Below are positions 1 to 5,035 of a DNA stretch of 5,035 nt, in pieces (the stretch's first letter is position 1; the number at the start of each line of letters is the position of its first letter). This DNA is from an uncultured Solirubrobacterales bacterium (GTDB lineage: Bacteria; Actinomycetota; Thermoleophilia; Solirubrobacterales; Solirubrobacteraceae). The translations under genes were made by a program, and so were the position numbers. The notes beneath the pieces are model-generated. The model ran no database searches, was not told the origin of the DNA, and saw only the letters and a list, made by a program, of their open reading frames with translations. The stretch is from the NCBI GenBank assembly GCA_903953065.1, contig CAJBIG010000159.1:1-5035 (forward strand). The letters run 5' to 3'.

Positions 1-49
1 CGCCATCGTCGCCGAGGCGGGTGTAGATCTTTGTCAAGTTGACGGTCAC
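1..49 (-). CDS. pduO: PduO-type ATP:cob(I)alamin adenosyltransferase, 5' end only (cut by window edge)
   Basis: Reading the minus strand from a GTG at 49-47 gives MTVNLTKIYTRLGDDG, after which the window ends. This matches the N-terminus of PduO-family cob(I)alamin adenosyltransferases, whose hallmark is a short lead followed by KIYTR-x-GDDG, the start of the ATP-binding segment. The actinobacterial members I remember begin almost identically. The enzyme transfers the 5'-deoxyadenosyl group of ATP to the cobalt of cob(I)alamin in the cytoplasm, making adenosylcobalamin. An in-frame stop (TAG, 64-62) lies just upstream and GTG at 49 is the only start before the motif, so the start is well fixed; no strong Shine-Dalgarno precedes it. 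The gene is divergent from a B12-riboswitch uptake operon, which fits. Only 16 of roughly 190 expected residues are visible, so catalytic integrity cannot be judged. The symbol is for the family; some genomes call it cobO or ATR. Confidence 0.85.
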   Translation of the reverse strand, partial: MTVNLTKIYTRLGDDG

Positions 50-68
50 TGGCCATCGAGCCTAGCGA
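39..68 (+). promoter_or_regulatory. Possible promoter for the rightward B12 operon
   Basis: TTGACG at 39-44 resembles a sigma70-type -35 box (5 of 6). An 18-bp spacer later, TAGCGA at 63-68 is a poor -10 candidate. Transcription would begin near 75, a sensible distance before the riboswitch aptamer. The -35 would lie inside the first codons of the divergent adenosyltransferase gene. The -10 is weak and high-GC actinobacterial promoters are hard to call by eye, so this is tentative. Confidence 0.25.
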
Positions 69-80
69 GCGTGTAGGCTC
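58..80. repeat. Perfect 7-bp inverted repeat in the divergent promoter region
   Basis: GAGCCTA (58-64) and TAGGCTC (74-80) are exact reverse complements separated by 9 bp. The dyad sits between the divergent adenosyltransferase start (49) and the riboswitch aptamer (about 88), overlapping the likely promoter zone. It could be an operator for a dimeric regulator of one or both genes, or a small hairpin near the 5' end of the leader RNA. No regulator family is recognised, and a 7-bp dyad can arise by chance. Confidence 0.4.
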
Positions 81-87
81 TCTGCCA

Positions 88-260
88 TAAGGGTCGGTGG
101 TGAATGGGAAGTCCGGTGAAAATCCGGCGCGGACCCGCCACTGTGACCGGGCAAGAGTCGTCCACACGCGCACACAGCGCAGCCACTGAGAAGCGACAGC
201 TTTTTGGGAAGGCGTGGTAGTGACAAGCCCGGGAGCCAGGAAACCTGCCTCCGGCCGAAA
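88..260 (+). promoter_or_regulatory. Cobalamin (adenosylcobalamin-type) riboswitch aptamer
   Basis: All the landmark elements of the class are present and in order. A closing stem pairs GGTCGG (92-97) with CCGGCC (251-256), and an inner GGT (99-101) pairs with ACC (243-245) of the B12 box. GGGAA (106-110) is followed by a CCGG/CCGG hairpin (113-116 with 124-127, loop TGAAAAT). The core GCCACTGTGA lies at 137-146. A second CCACTG (183-188) and GGGAAGGCG (206-214) form the peripheral domain typical of the adenosylcobalamin-I subclass. The B12 box AGCCAGGAAACCTGCC (234-249) is canonical. The aptamer ends about 35 nt before the first start codon. Riboswitches of this class usually repress B12 transport or synthesis genes when adenosylcobalamin is abundant. 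No GC hairpin with a U-run follows, so control is more likely at translation initiation than by intrinsic termination. Confidence 0.96.
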
Positions 261-290
261 AGCACATAAATCCTCGTGGAAGGGGTTGCT
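261..290 (+). promoter_or_regulatory. Ribosome binding site and possible Shine-Dalgarno-sequestering hairpin (expression platform)
   Basis: GGAAGGGG at 278-285 is a strong Shine-Dalgarno 7 nt before the ATG at 293 and fixes that start. It can be partly masked. AGCA (261-264) can pair with TGCT (287-290), and after a 5-nt bulge ATCCT (270-274) can pair with GGGGT (282-286), using two G-U pairs and a 7-nt loop. This would bury the GGGG of the ribosome site. The Shine-Dalgarno is well supported. The hairpin was found by eye, and its stability and its link to ligand binding are inferred. Confidence 0.55.
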
Positions 291-292
291 CA

Positions 293-1003
293 ATGATTAG
301 AAGTTCGTTCGTGCGAGTGCTCGCGCTCGCCTCCGTATCGGTAATTGCTCTCTCGGCTTCGGCCGCGGCAGCGACCAAGGTCAACGTGCGCGTCGAAGGA
401 GCGAAGGCGACGCTCTTTGAAGGCGATGTCTCCGCCAGCGCCGGGAGCTTGCTCTCAAACATTGGTGAGGACCGCTCGTCGCACTTGTGCAACGTCGCCT
501 CGAACGGCGGCAGCGGTGGCGCGGCAGCTACGCCAAGTCGCGCGCTGCTGGCTGCCTCCGAGATGCCGCTCGGTGACAGGCTGGGGCCGATTGGTTTCGA
601 GTGGTATGAATCGTTCAGCGACTTCCTCGTCGGCTCGATCGGCGGCGAAGCTCCGAGCGGGGACAACTACTGGGAGCTGTCGGTGAACTGGAAGGTTGCC
701 GAAGTTGGCGGCTGCGGCGTCGCGCTGAAGAAGGGCGACCAGGTGCTCTGGGCTGTCTCCGATGGTGCCACGCCTGCGCTGCGGCTCAAAGCTCCGAAGG
801 TTGCCCGCAAAGGCCGCGCCTTTAACGTTCGCGTGACCAGCGGGGCAACCGGCAAAGCAGTTGCTGGCGCCCGTGTTGGCGGCGCAACGACCGGCGCAAG
901 CGGACTGGCGCGATTGACGCTCCGGTTCGGCTCGAAGCGAGCTCTCGGCGCCACAAAGCGTGGCGCGATCCGATCGAACATTGAATCGGTAGTTCTTCGC
1001 TAG
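293..1003 (+). CDS. Secreted DUF4430 (transcobalamin-like C-terminal) protein with Ig-like tail
   Basis: This 236-residue exported protein opens with a Sec signal peptide: basic MIRSSFVR, a hydrophobic run to about residue 20, and likely cleavage in the Ala-rich stretch near 27. There is no lipobox Cys and no LPXTG-type sorting signal, so it is probably released or loosely wall-associated. Residues about 28-157 fit DUF4430, the bacterial relative of the C-terminal beta domain of transcobalamin and intrinsic factor; the telling stretch is YWELSVNW (126-133) ... GGCGV (139-143) ... KGDQVLW (147-153). C66 and C141 are the only cysteines of the mature protein and may form a disulfide. Residues about 161-236 look like a small Ig-like beta domain (LKAPKVARKGRAFNVRV, then AGARVGG and ATKRGAIRSN). 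As first gene behind the B12 riboswitch it is plausibly a corrinoid-binding or presenting protein. Binding itself is inferred, since DUF4430 is not proven to bind B12 in all proteins. Confidence 0.85.
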   Translation: MIRSSFVRVLALASVSVIALSASAAAATKVNVRVEGAKATLFEGDVSASAGSLLSNIGEDRSSHLCNVASNGGSGGAAATPSRALLAASEMPLGDRLGPIGFEWYESFSDFLVGSIGGEAPSGDNYWELSVNWKVAEVGGCGVALKKGDQVLWAVSDGATPALRLKAPKVARKGRAFNVRVTSGATGKAVAGARVGGATTGASGLARLTLRFGSKRALGATKRGAIRSNIESVVLR

Positions 1004-1007
1004 CTCA

Positions 1008-1952
1008 ATGAAGCGCCTCCTTATCGCACTGCTGGCCGCGTCGCTGCTCGTGACGCTGGCCGGCGGCTGCGGCGCCGGAGCCGGGCCCGGCGACGGCAGC
1101 GTTGGGCTAACTGTGAGTCGCGACTTTGGACGAGTGGTGATGTTGCAGCGTTCACTGACAGGGCTCCCGGAGTCGGAGACCGTGATGCGCCTGCTAACCG
1201 CCAACGCAAAGACGGAAACGAGCTACTCCGGTGGCTTTGTTGACTCAGTCAATGGGATCAGCGGCGGCCGGTCCGGCGCGCGGTTGGTCGATTGGTTCTA
1301 CTTCGTCAACGGCAGTGAAGCGCCTCTCGGCGCGGCCTCAACGAAGGTCCGCGATGGCGACCGGATCTGGTGGGATTGGCGCGACTGGGGCGAGGCCGAG
1401 CACGTTCAAGCCGTCGTCGGTTCGTTCCCTGAGCCTTTCCTGCATGGCCCGGGAACCGAGAAACGGCTACCGGTTCGAGTCGAGTGCGTTGAGATTGAGT
1501 CTGCTCCCTGCAAACAGGTTTCAAAGACGCTCGCCGCGCTCGGCGTGCCTGTGGCGACTGGACTCTTCCGTGCCTCAGTCACCGAGGAGACGCTGCGCGT
1601 GATCGTCGGCCAGTGGGCCGCGCTGCGCGAGGACGAATCGCTGCTGCAGATTGAGAGCGGGCCGGGCACCAGCGGCGTCTACGCACAACCAACTTCAAAT
1701 GGGCGCCAGATCGACCTCCTGAACGAGCGTGGCAGAACGGTTCGCTCGCTCGGCGCCGGCGCGGGGCTGGTGGCGGCAACCGCTGTCGGCGTCCAGCCGC
1801 CGGTGTGGGCGATCACCGGGACCGACGGCGCCGGTGTTGCTGCAGCCGCTTCGGCCTTCAATGAAAAGAAGTTGCGCAACCATTACGCAGTTGCCCTGGA
1901 GCCAGGGTCTCAAGCTGGGCTGAGTCTTCCGCTGACGGGCGGCGCGAAGTGA
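1008..1952 (+). CDS. DUF4430 lipoprotein with unassigned C-terminal domain
   Basis: This is a 314-residue predicted lipoprotein. MKRLL and a hydrophobic core lead to LAGGC, with Cys21 as the lipidation site, followed by a Gly-rich tether (22-32). Residues about 33-127 fit DUF4430, with the typical DWFYFVNG (95-102) and KVRDGDRIWWDWRDW (113-127). Residues about 130-314 form a second region I do not recognise. It has two cysteines (160, 168), a helical-looking middle (169-210) and a small-residue-rich alpha/beta-looking end (246-285), with no transmembrane helix. The gene starts 4 nt after the previous stop with little Shine-Dalgarno, suggesting translational coupling, and its end overlaps the EcfT start. 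Anchored outside the membrane beside a B12-type ECF importer, it may capture corrinoid or receive it from the upstream secreted protein. Lipoprotein and DUF4430 calls are strong; the ligand is inferred. Confidence 0.85.
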   Translation: MKRLLIALLAASLLVTLAGGCGAGAGPGDGSVGLTVSRDFGRVVMLQRSLTGLPESETVMRLLTANAKTETSYSGGFVDSVNGISGGRSGARLVDWFYFVNGSEAPLGAASTKVRDGDRIWWDWRDWGEAEHVQAVVGSFPEPFLHGPGTEKRLPVRVECVEIESAPCKQVSKTLAALGVPVATGLFRASVTEETLRVIVGQWAALREDESLLQIESGPGTSGVYAQPTSNGRQIDLLNERGRTVRSLGAGAGLVAATAVGVQPPVWAITGTDGAGVAAAASAFNEKKLRNHYAVALEPGSQAGLSLPLTGGAK

Positions 1953-2830
1953 ATGCAGGCTCGAACAGCACGGTTCTGCTGCGCGCCCGGTCGTCGGTAT
2001 GTGCGCTCTATGGCTTTGCTCTCGTGGCGTTCGCTCTGGCTTTCACGCATCCGCTGGTCCTGCTCGCGGTTGCCGCCGCGACCTTCGGCGCGGCGCGGCT
2101 GAGCGGCGTTCAGCGGCAGCTGCGCGGAGCAGTCCGGTTTGCGATTCCGCTCGCGTTGATGCTGGCCGTGATCAACGGAATCTTGGTGCGCGACGGTGTG
2201 ACGGTGCTCTGGCGCTTCGGTGAGCTGCCGCTCTTCGGCCAGCTTGATCTGACCGGCGAAGCATTTGCCTACGGCTTCCTGCTCGCTCTGCGCGTCGTCG
2301 TGATAATCGCCGCCAGTGCGCTGCTCGTGGCGATCGTTGATCCCGACGATGTGCTGCGCCGAATGCGCCGCTCAGCTTTCCGCTCGGCGCTCACAGCGGC
2401 TCTGGCGACGCGGATGATCGGCGTCTTGACGCGCGACGCGCGGCGGATGGATCAGGCGCGCCGCTGCCGGCCGGACGGTGGCGGCAGCGGCCGCCGCGCG
2501 CAGCTGCTGATGGTTGGCTCCGTTGCCGCCGGCGCACTAGACCGCGCTGTTGACGTGGCGGCCACGCTGGAGCTGCGCGGTTACGCCACGCGCGTCGCGC
2601 CGCCTCGCGGAGACAGCGTGCCGTACGCGCGCGCCGACCGCGCTGTCTTGGCGTCCGCGGTCGGGCTGCTTGCGCTGCTCATAACCGGCGTTGTTTTTGG
2701 GCTTGCCAACTTCGAGCCCTACCCGCGCATCACTGTCGCTACCGACCTCACCGAGCTGCTCTACGCGGCCTTGATTGTGCTGGCAGCTCTGGCCGCGCCG
2801 ATAATCGGCGAAAGAGGCAGGCGGCGATGA
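1949..2830 (+). CDS. ecfT: ECF transporter transmembrane subunit EcfT (CbiQ family)
   Basis: This 293-residue integral membrane protein is the scaffold that couples ATPase movement to the substrate-binding S component. Hydrophobic segments lie near residues 18-31, 34-48, 64-80, 108-130, 235-254 and 268-287. The long cytoplasmic stretch between (131-230) holds the coupling helices: DPDDVLRRMRR (131-141), QARR (169-172) and LELRGYA (207-213). The last two correspond to the paired Ala-Arg-Gly/Ser signatures of EcfT that dock on the ATPases, here as ARR and LRG rather than textbook ARG. Length and layout suit the CbiQ/EcfT family. The GTG start at 1949 overlaps the preceding stop as GTGA; the nearby ATG at 1953 is out of frame, so GTG is the best choice. 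Its direct neighbours are the fused ATPase and an S component, which makes this a dedicated rather than shared ECF module. Confidence 0.92.
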   Translation: MNAGSNSTVLLRARSSVCALYGFALVAFALAFTHPLVLLAVAAATFGAARLSGVQRQLRGAVRFAIPLALMLAVINGILVRDGVTVLWRFGELPLFGQLDLTGEAFAYGFLLALRVVVIIAASALLVAIVDPDDVLRRMRRSAFRSALTAALATRMIGVLTRDARRMDQARRCRPDGGGSGRRAQLLMVGSVAAGALDRAVDVAATLELRGYATRVAPPRGDSVPYARADRAVLASAVGLLALLITGVVFGLANFEPYPRITVATDLTELLYAALIVLAALAAPIIGERGRRR

Positions 2831-4446
2831 GCGCGCTTGGCTTCGAGCGCTTCTCCTACACCTACCCAGGGAAGGAGCGACCTGCCCTGCGCGAGATATC
2901 GGTCGCGATCGAGGCGGGCGAATTTGTCGTTTGCACCGGACTATCGGCCTCCGGAAAATCGACGCTGCTGCGCGCCGCGAGCGGGCTTGTTCCGCACTTC
3001 CACGGCGGCGCGGCGAGCGGCCGGGTGGTGGTCGGCGGGCTCGACACGCGCGACCATGGACCGGGCGATCTGGCTCGCGTCGCCGGGACGCTGCTTCAGG
3101 ATCCAGAGACGCAGGTTGTGATGCAGACGGTGGGCGCCGAGCTCGCCTTCCCGCTCGAGAACCGTGGGCTCTCGCGCGCAGCGGTGGCAAGGGGCGTTGA
3201 GGAGATTGCACTGACACTCTCGATAGCCGAGCTGCTTGAGCGCCCGGTTGAGGAACTCTCTGGCGGCGAGCTGCAGCGAGTGGCGCTCGGCGCTGCGCTA
3301 GCTGCGCGGCCATCGCTCGTACTTCTGGATGAGCCGACCTCGCAGCTAGATCCCGTGGCTGGAGATGAGCTGATCTGGACTCTCCGTCGCCTCAACGAGG
3401 AGTGGGGGACAGCCGTGCTGTTGATCGAGCACCGGCTCGAACGGTGCCTTGCTCACGCGGACCGGGTGCTCGTGCTCAGCGACGGCGAATTGGTCTGCGA
3501 CGCCCCGCCCAGCGAGATGCTCGGCTGGGCCGCGGAGCATCAGCCGGCGCTGCAGACGCCGGCTGCGCGGCTCTTTGAGCGCGCAGGGCTGAGGCCGCCG
3601 CCGTCCGGCGTGAAAGAAGCCCGCGCGACGCTCCAGTCACACGGGCTGCTCGATGGCGTTGCGCCACATGACGTTGGAGAACAAGCTTCGCCACGCAGTC
3701 GGTCGCGCTGGTCGCGCCGCGCGCAGCCAGCCGAGCAGTCGGCGCTGAGCTGTCGTGGTCTGAGCTTCGAACTCCCTGACGGTCGTGAGGTCTTGAACAA
3801 TGTCGAGCTCTCGCTGTTGCCTGGAGAACAGACGGCGCTGATGGGTCGCAACGGCGCCGGCAAGTCGACCCTGCTGAGGATTCTCGCCGGGCTCGACGAT
3901 GCAACCGAAGGGAAGGTTGAGAGCGAGGGTCGCGTTGCGTTGCTGCTGCAGAATCCCGGCGACTATCTGATCCACGAGCGTGTCGATGGAGAGGTTGGAG
4001 CCGACGTTCTCGCCGACTTCGGGCTTGAGGATCTCGCTGCCAGCCACCCGCGCGACATCTCCGGCGGGCAGCGTCAACGGCTCGCGCTGGGGATTGTGCT
4101 GAGCGGCGAGCGTCCGAGCGCGGTGCTGCTCGATGAGCCGACGCGGGGAATGGACAGAGCAGCCAAAGGCGATCTCATTTCGCGACTGAACGCGCTTTCG
4201 GCGGCTGGTACCGCAGTGCTCGTGGCGACCCACGACACCGAGTTGGCGGCGGCGCTGGCGCAGCGCGTTCTGCTCCTTTCCGGCGGCAGGATCGTCGCCG
4301 ATGCTCCTACCGCAGAGGTCTTGAGCGGAGGCTGGCACTTCGCGACCGAAACTGCGCGGGTGCTCGGTGGTCAGGGCCAGGCCTGCACTCCGGAGGAGGG
4401 CGGCGCGCTGCTGCGCGCACGGATGACGATCGAGGCCGCGCCATGA
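2827..4446 (+). CDS. ecfA: Fused double ATPase subunit of ECF transporter (EcfA-EcfA', CbiO-CbiO type)
   Basis: This 539-residue cytoplasmic protein carries two complete ABC ATPase domains that power the ECF importer. Domain 1 (about 3-235): Walker A GLSASGKST (38-46), Q-loop Q91, signature LSGGE (144-148), Walker B LVLLDEP (164-170), D-loop SQLD (172-175), H-loop H202. Domain 2 (about 306-505): Walker A GRNGAGKST (340-348), Q375, signature ISGGQ (411-415), Walker B AVLLDEP (432-438), D-loop GMD (441-443), H469. A 70-residue linker with an Arg/Ser patch (289-298) joins them. All catalytic residues are present in both halves. Oddities are Ala41 where the P-loop usually has Gly, and a domain 2 in which only 26 residues separate the P-loop from the Q-loop glutamine, against 44 in domain 1. 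The ATG overlaps the EcfT stop (ATGA) with GAGG at 2814-2817, and the end overlaps the S component. Homologous fusions are known as YkoD-like or CbiO-CbiO. Confidence 0.95.
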   Translation: MSALGFERFSYTYPGKERPALREISVAIEAGEFVVCTGLSASGKSTLLRAASGLVPHFHGGAASGRVVVGGLDTRDHGPGDLARVAGTLLQDPETQVVMQTVGAELAFPLENRGLSRAAVARGVEEIALTLSIAELLERPVEELSGGELQRVALGAALAARPSLVLLDEPTSQLDPVAGDELIWTLRRLNEEWGTAVLLIEHRLERCLAHADRVLVLSDGELVCDAPPSEMLGWAAEHQPALQTPAARLFERAGLRPPPSGVKEARATLQSHGLLDGVAPHDVGEQASPRSRSRWSRRAQPAEQSALSCRGLSFELPDGREVLNNVELSLLPGEQTALMGRNGAGKSTLLRILAGLDDATEGKVESEGRVALLLQNPGDYLIHERVDGEVGADVLADFGLEDLAASHPRDISGGQRQRLALGIVLSGERPSAVLLDEPTRGMDRAAKGDLISRLNALSAAGTAVLVATHDTELAAALAQRVLLLSGGRIVADAPTAEVLSGGWHFATETARVLGGQGQACTPEEGGALLRARMTIEAAP

Positions 4447-5035
4447 ACTGGGAGTTCGCAGCGCTGGCAATTCTCGCCGCCGCTTTGATCAGCGGTTTCG
4501 CTTGGTACGAGCGGACGCACCCGGGTTCGCGGATGCTGGCGCTGGTAGCGACAATGGCTGGTCTCGCTGCGATCGGGCGGATCGCCTTCGCGCCAATCCC
4601 AAACGTCAAACCGACGACCGACATCATCTTCATTGCTGGATTCGCGCTCGGCGGTGCGCCCGGTTTCGTCGTCGGTGCAGTCGCGGCGCTCGCCTCCAAC
4701 CTGCTCTTCGGTCAAGGCCCATGGACTCCATGGCAGATGGTCGCCTGGGGCCTATGCGGAGTTTTAGGGGCTCTCGTCGGACGGGCTACCGGCCAGCAGA
4801 TAGGCCGCGTTTGGTTGGCCCTCCTCTGCGGCATCGCCGGACTCGGCTTCGGCGCGATCATGGACGGCTCGATCTGGGTCACCTACGCCAGCGGGCAAGG
4901 GATCACCCAGTACCTCGCGATCTCTGCCACGTCGCTGCCTTTCAACATCGCCCACGCGCTCGGCAACGTCGTCTTCGCCTTGGCGTTCGGGCCGGCGCTG
5001 CTGCGCGCCGTGATGCGTTACCGCACTCGGCTCGA
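4443..5035 (+). CDS. ECF transporter S component, predicted cobalamin/corrinoid-specific (3' end cut by window edge)
   Basis: The open frame starts at ATG 4443, overlapping the ATPase stop as ATGA, with GAGG at 4432-4435 seven nt before. It runs 197 codons with no stop to the window end. The protein is very hydrophobic, with about six membrane segments (near 3-21, 31-48, 60-87, 97-115, 122-140 and 168-190), as expected for an S component, the membrane-embedded vitamin-binding subunit. Distinctive motifs are RIAFAPIPNVKPTTDI (46-61), FALGGAPGF (67-75) and FGQGPWTPWQM (89-99), a pattern I associate with the CbrT-like/putative cobalamin group of S components rather than with the biotin, thiamine or riboflavin groups. 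The riboswitch, the divergent cobalamin adenosyltransferase and the operon context all support cobalamin or a precursor. About 190 residues is a usual S-component length, so only a short tail may be missing. Exact corrinoid specificity is inferred. Confidence 0.88.
   Translation, partial: MNWEFAALAILAAALISGFAWYERTHPGSRMLALVATMAGLAAIGRIAFAPIPNVKPTTDIIFIAGFALGGAPGFVVGAVAALASNLLFGQGPWTPWQMVAWGLCGVLGALVGRATGQQIGRVWLALLCGIAGLGFGAIMDGSIWVTYASGQGITQYLAISATSLPFNIAHALGNVVFALAFGPALLRAVMRYRTRL

Noticed and set aside
2..76. Plus-strand open stretch ending in TAG at 74-76, considered as the tail of an upstream gene
   Set aside because: The minus strand of 1-49 encodes a recognisable PduO N-terminus, which accounts for the sequence; the plus-strand peptide has no recognisable features.
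196..210. T-run (201-205) considered as an intrinsic terminator within the leader
   Set aside because: The run is followed directly by the conserved GGGAAGGCG of the aptamer periphery and is part of the riboswitch; no stable GC hairpin directly precedes it.
62..265. 67-codon minus-strand open frame over the riboswitch
   Set aside because: It is the antisense of the conserved B12 aptamer; the constraint there is RNA structure.
46..666. 206-codon minus-strand open frame across the riboswitch and the first gene
   Set aside because: It lies over a well-supported riboswitch and the opposite strand of a clear DUF4430 gene. It has no recognisable domain and is explained by GC-rich antisense openness.
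455..1204. 249-codon minus-strand open frame spanning the first two genes
   Set aside because: It crosses two genes with clear signal peptides and DUF4430 motifs in the plus strand. Its composition is Arg/Ala/Pro-rich with no domain.
2537..3313. 258-codon minus-strand open frame across the EcfT-EcfA junction
   Set aside because: Arg/Ala/Gln-rich low-complexity translation opposite canonical ABC ATPase motifs; a shadow frame.
3637..4470. 277-codon minus-strand open frame opposite the second ATPase domain
   Set aside because: It mirrors the codon pattern of the real ATPase gene, has no family resemblance, and would read against the whole operon.

Overview
The window (5,035 bp, GC-rich throughout) looks like a vitamin B12 (cobalamin) uptake locus from a high-GC Gram-positive bacterium. 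The secreted Ig-tailed DUF4430 protein, the lipoprotein, the ECF-type importer and the GC-rich coding style fit Actinomycetota, perhaps the Thermoleophilia/Solirubrobacterales. That placement is an inference from remembered resemblance; no search was possible.

Layout. At the left edge, on the minus strand, 49..1 encodes the first 16 residues of a PduO-type ATP:cob(I)alamin adenosyltransferase (GTG start at 49). Bases 50-292 form a divergent intergenic region. It holds a 7-bp inverted repeat (58-80), a complete cobalamin riboswitch aptamer (about 88-260, B12 box at 234-249) and a strong Shine-Dalgarno (278-285). Rightward from there run five tightly packed genes: a secreted DUF4430 protein with an Ig-like tail (293-1003), a DUF4430 lipoprotein with an unrecognised C-terminal half (1008-1952), an EcfT/CbiQ membrane subunit (1949-2830), a fused double-ATPase EcfA-EcfA' (2827-4446), and a membrane-embedded S component that runs off the right edge (4443->5035). 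The first two are 4 nt apart, and each later junction is a 4-nt overlap (GTGA, ATGA, ATGA), so this is almost certainly one transcript under the riboswitch.

How the parts fit. The S component, EcfT and the two ATPase domains make a complete dedicated (group I-like) ECF importer. The B12 riboswitch and the divergent adenosyltransferase point independently to cobalamin or a related corrinoid as cargo. DUF4430 is the bacterial relative of the C-terminal beta domain of the animal B12 carriers transcobalamin and intrinsic factor. The two exported proteins are therefore candidates for extracellular corrinoid capture and hand-off to the importer: one released or loosely wall-associated, one lipid-anchored. 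Imported cobalamin would then be adenosylated by the divergent enzyme, and the resulting adenosylcobalamin would be the riboswitch ligand that shuts the operon down. The components are well supported; the capture-and-hand-off model is inference.

No rRNA, tRNA, mobile element, CRISPR array or convincing intrinsic terminator was seen. The long open frames opposite or out of phase with these genes are GC-rich shadows.
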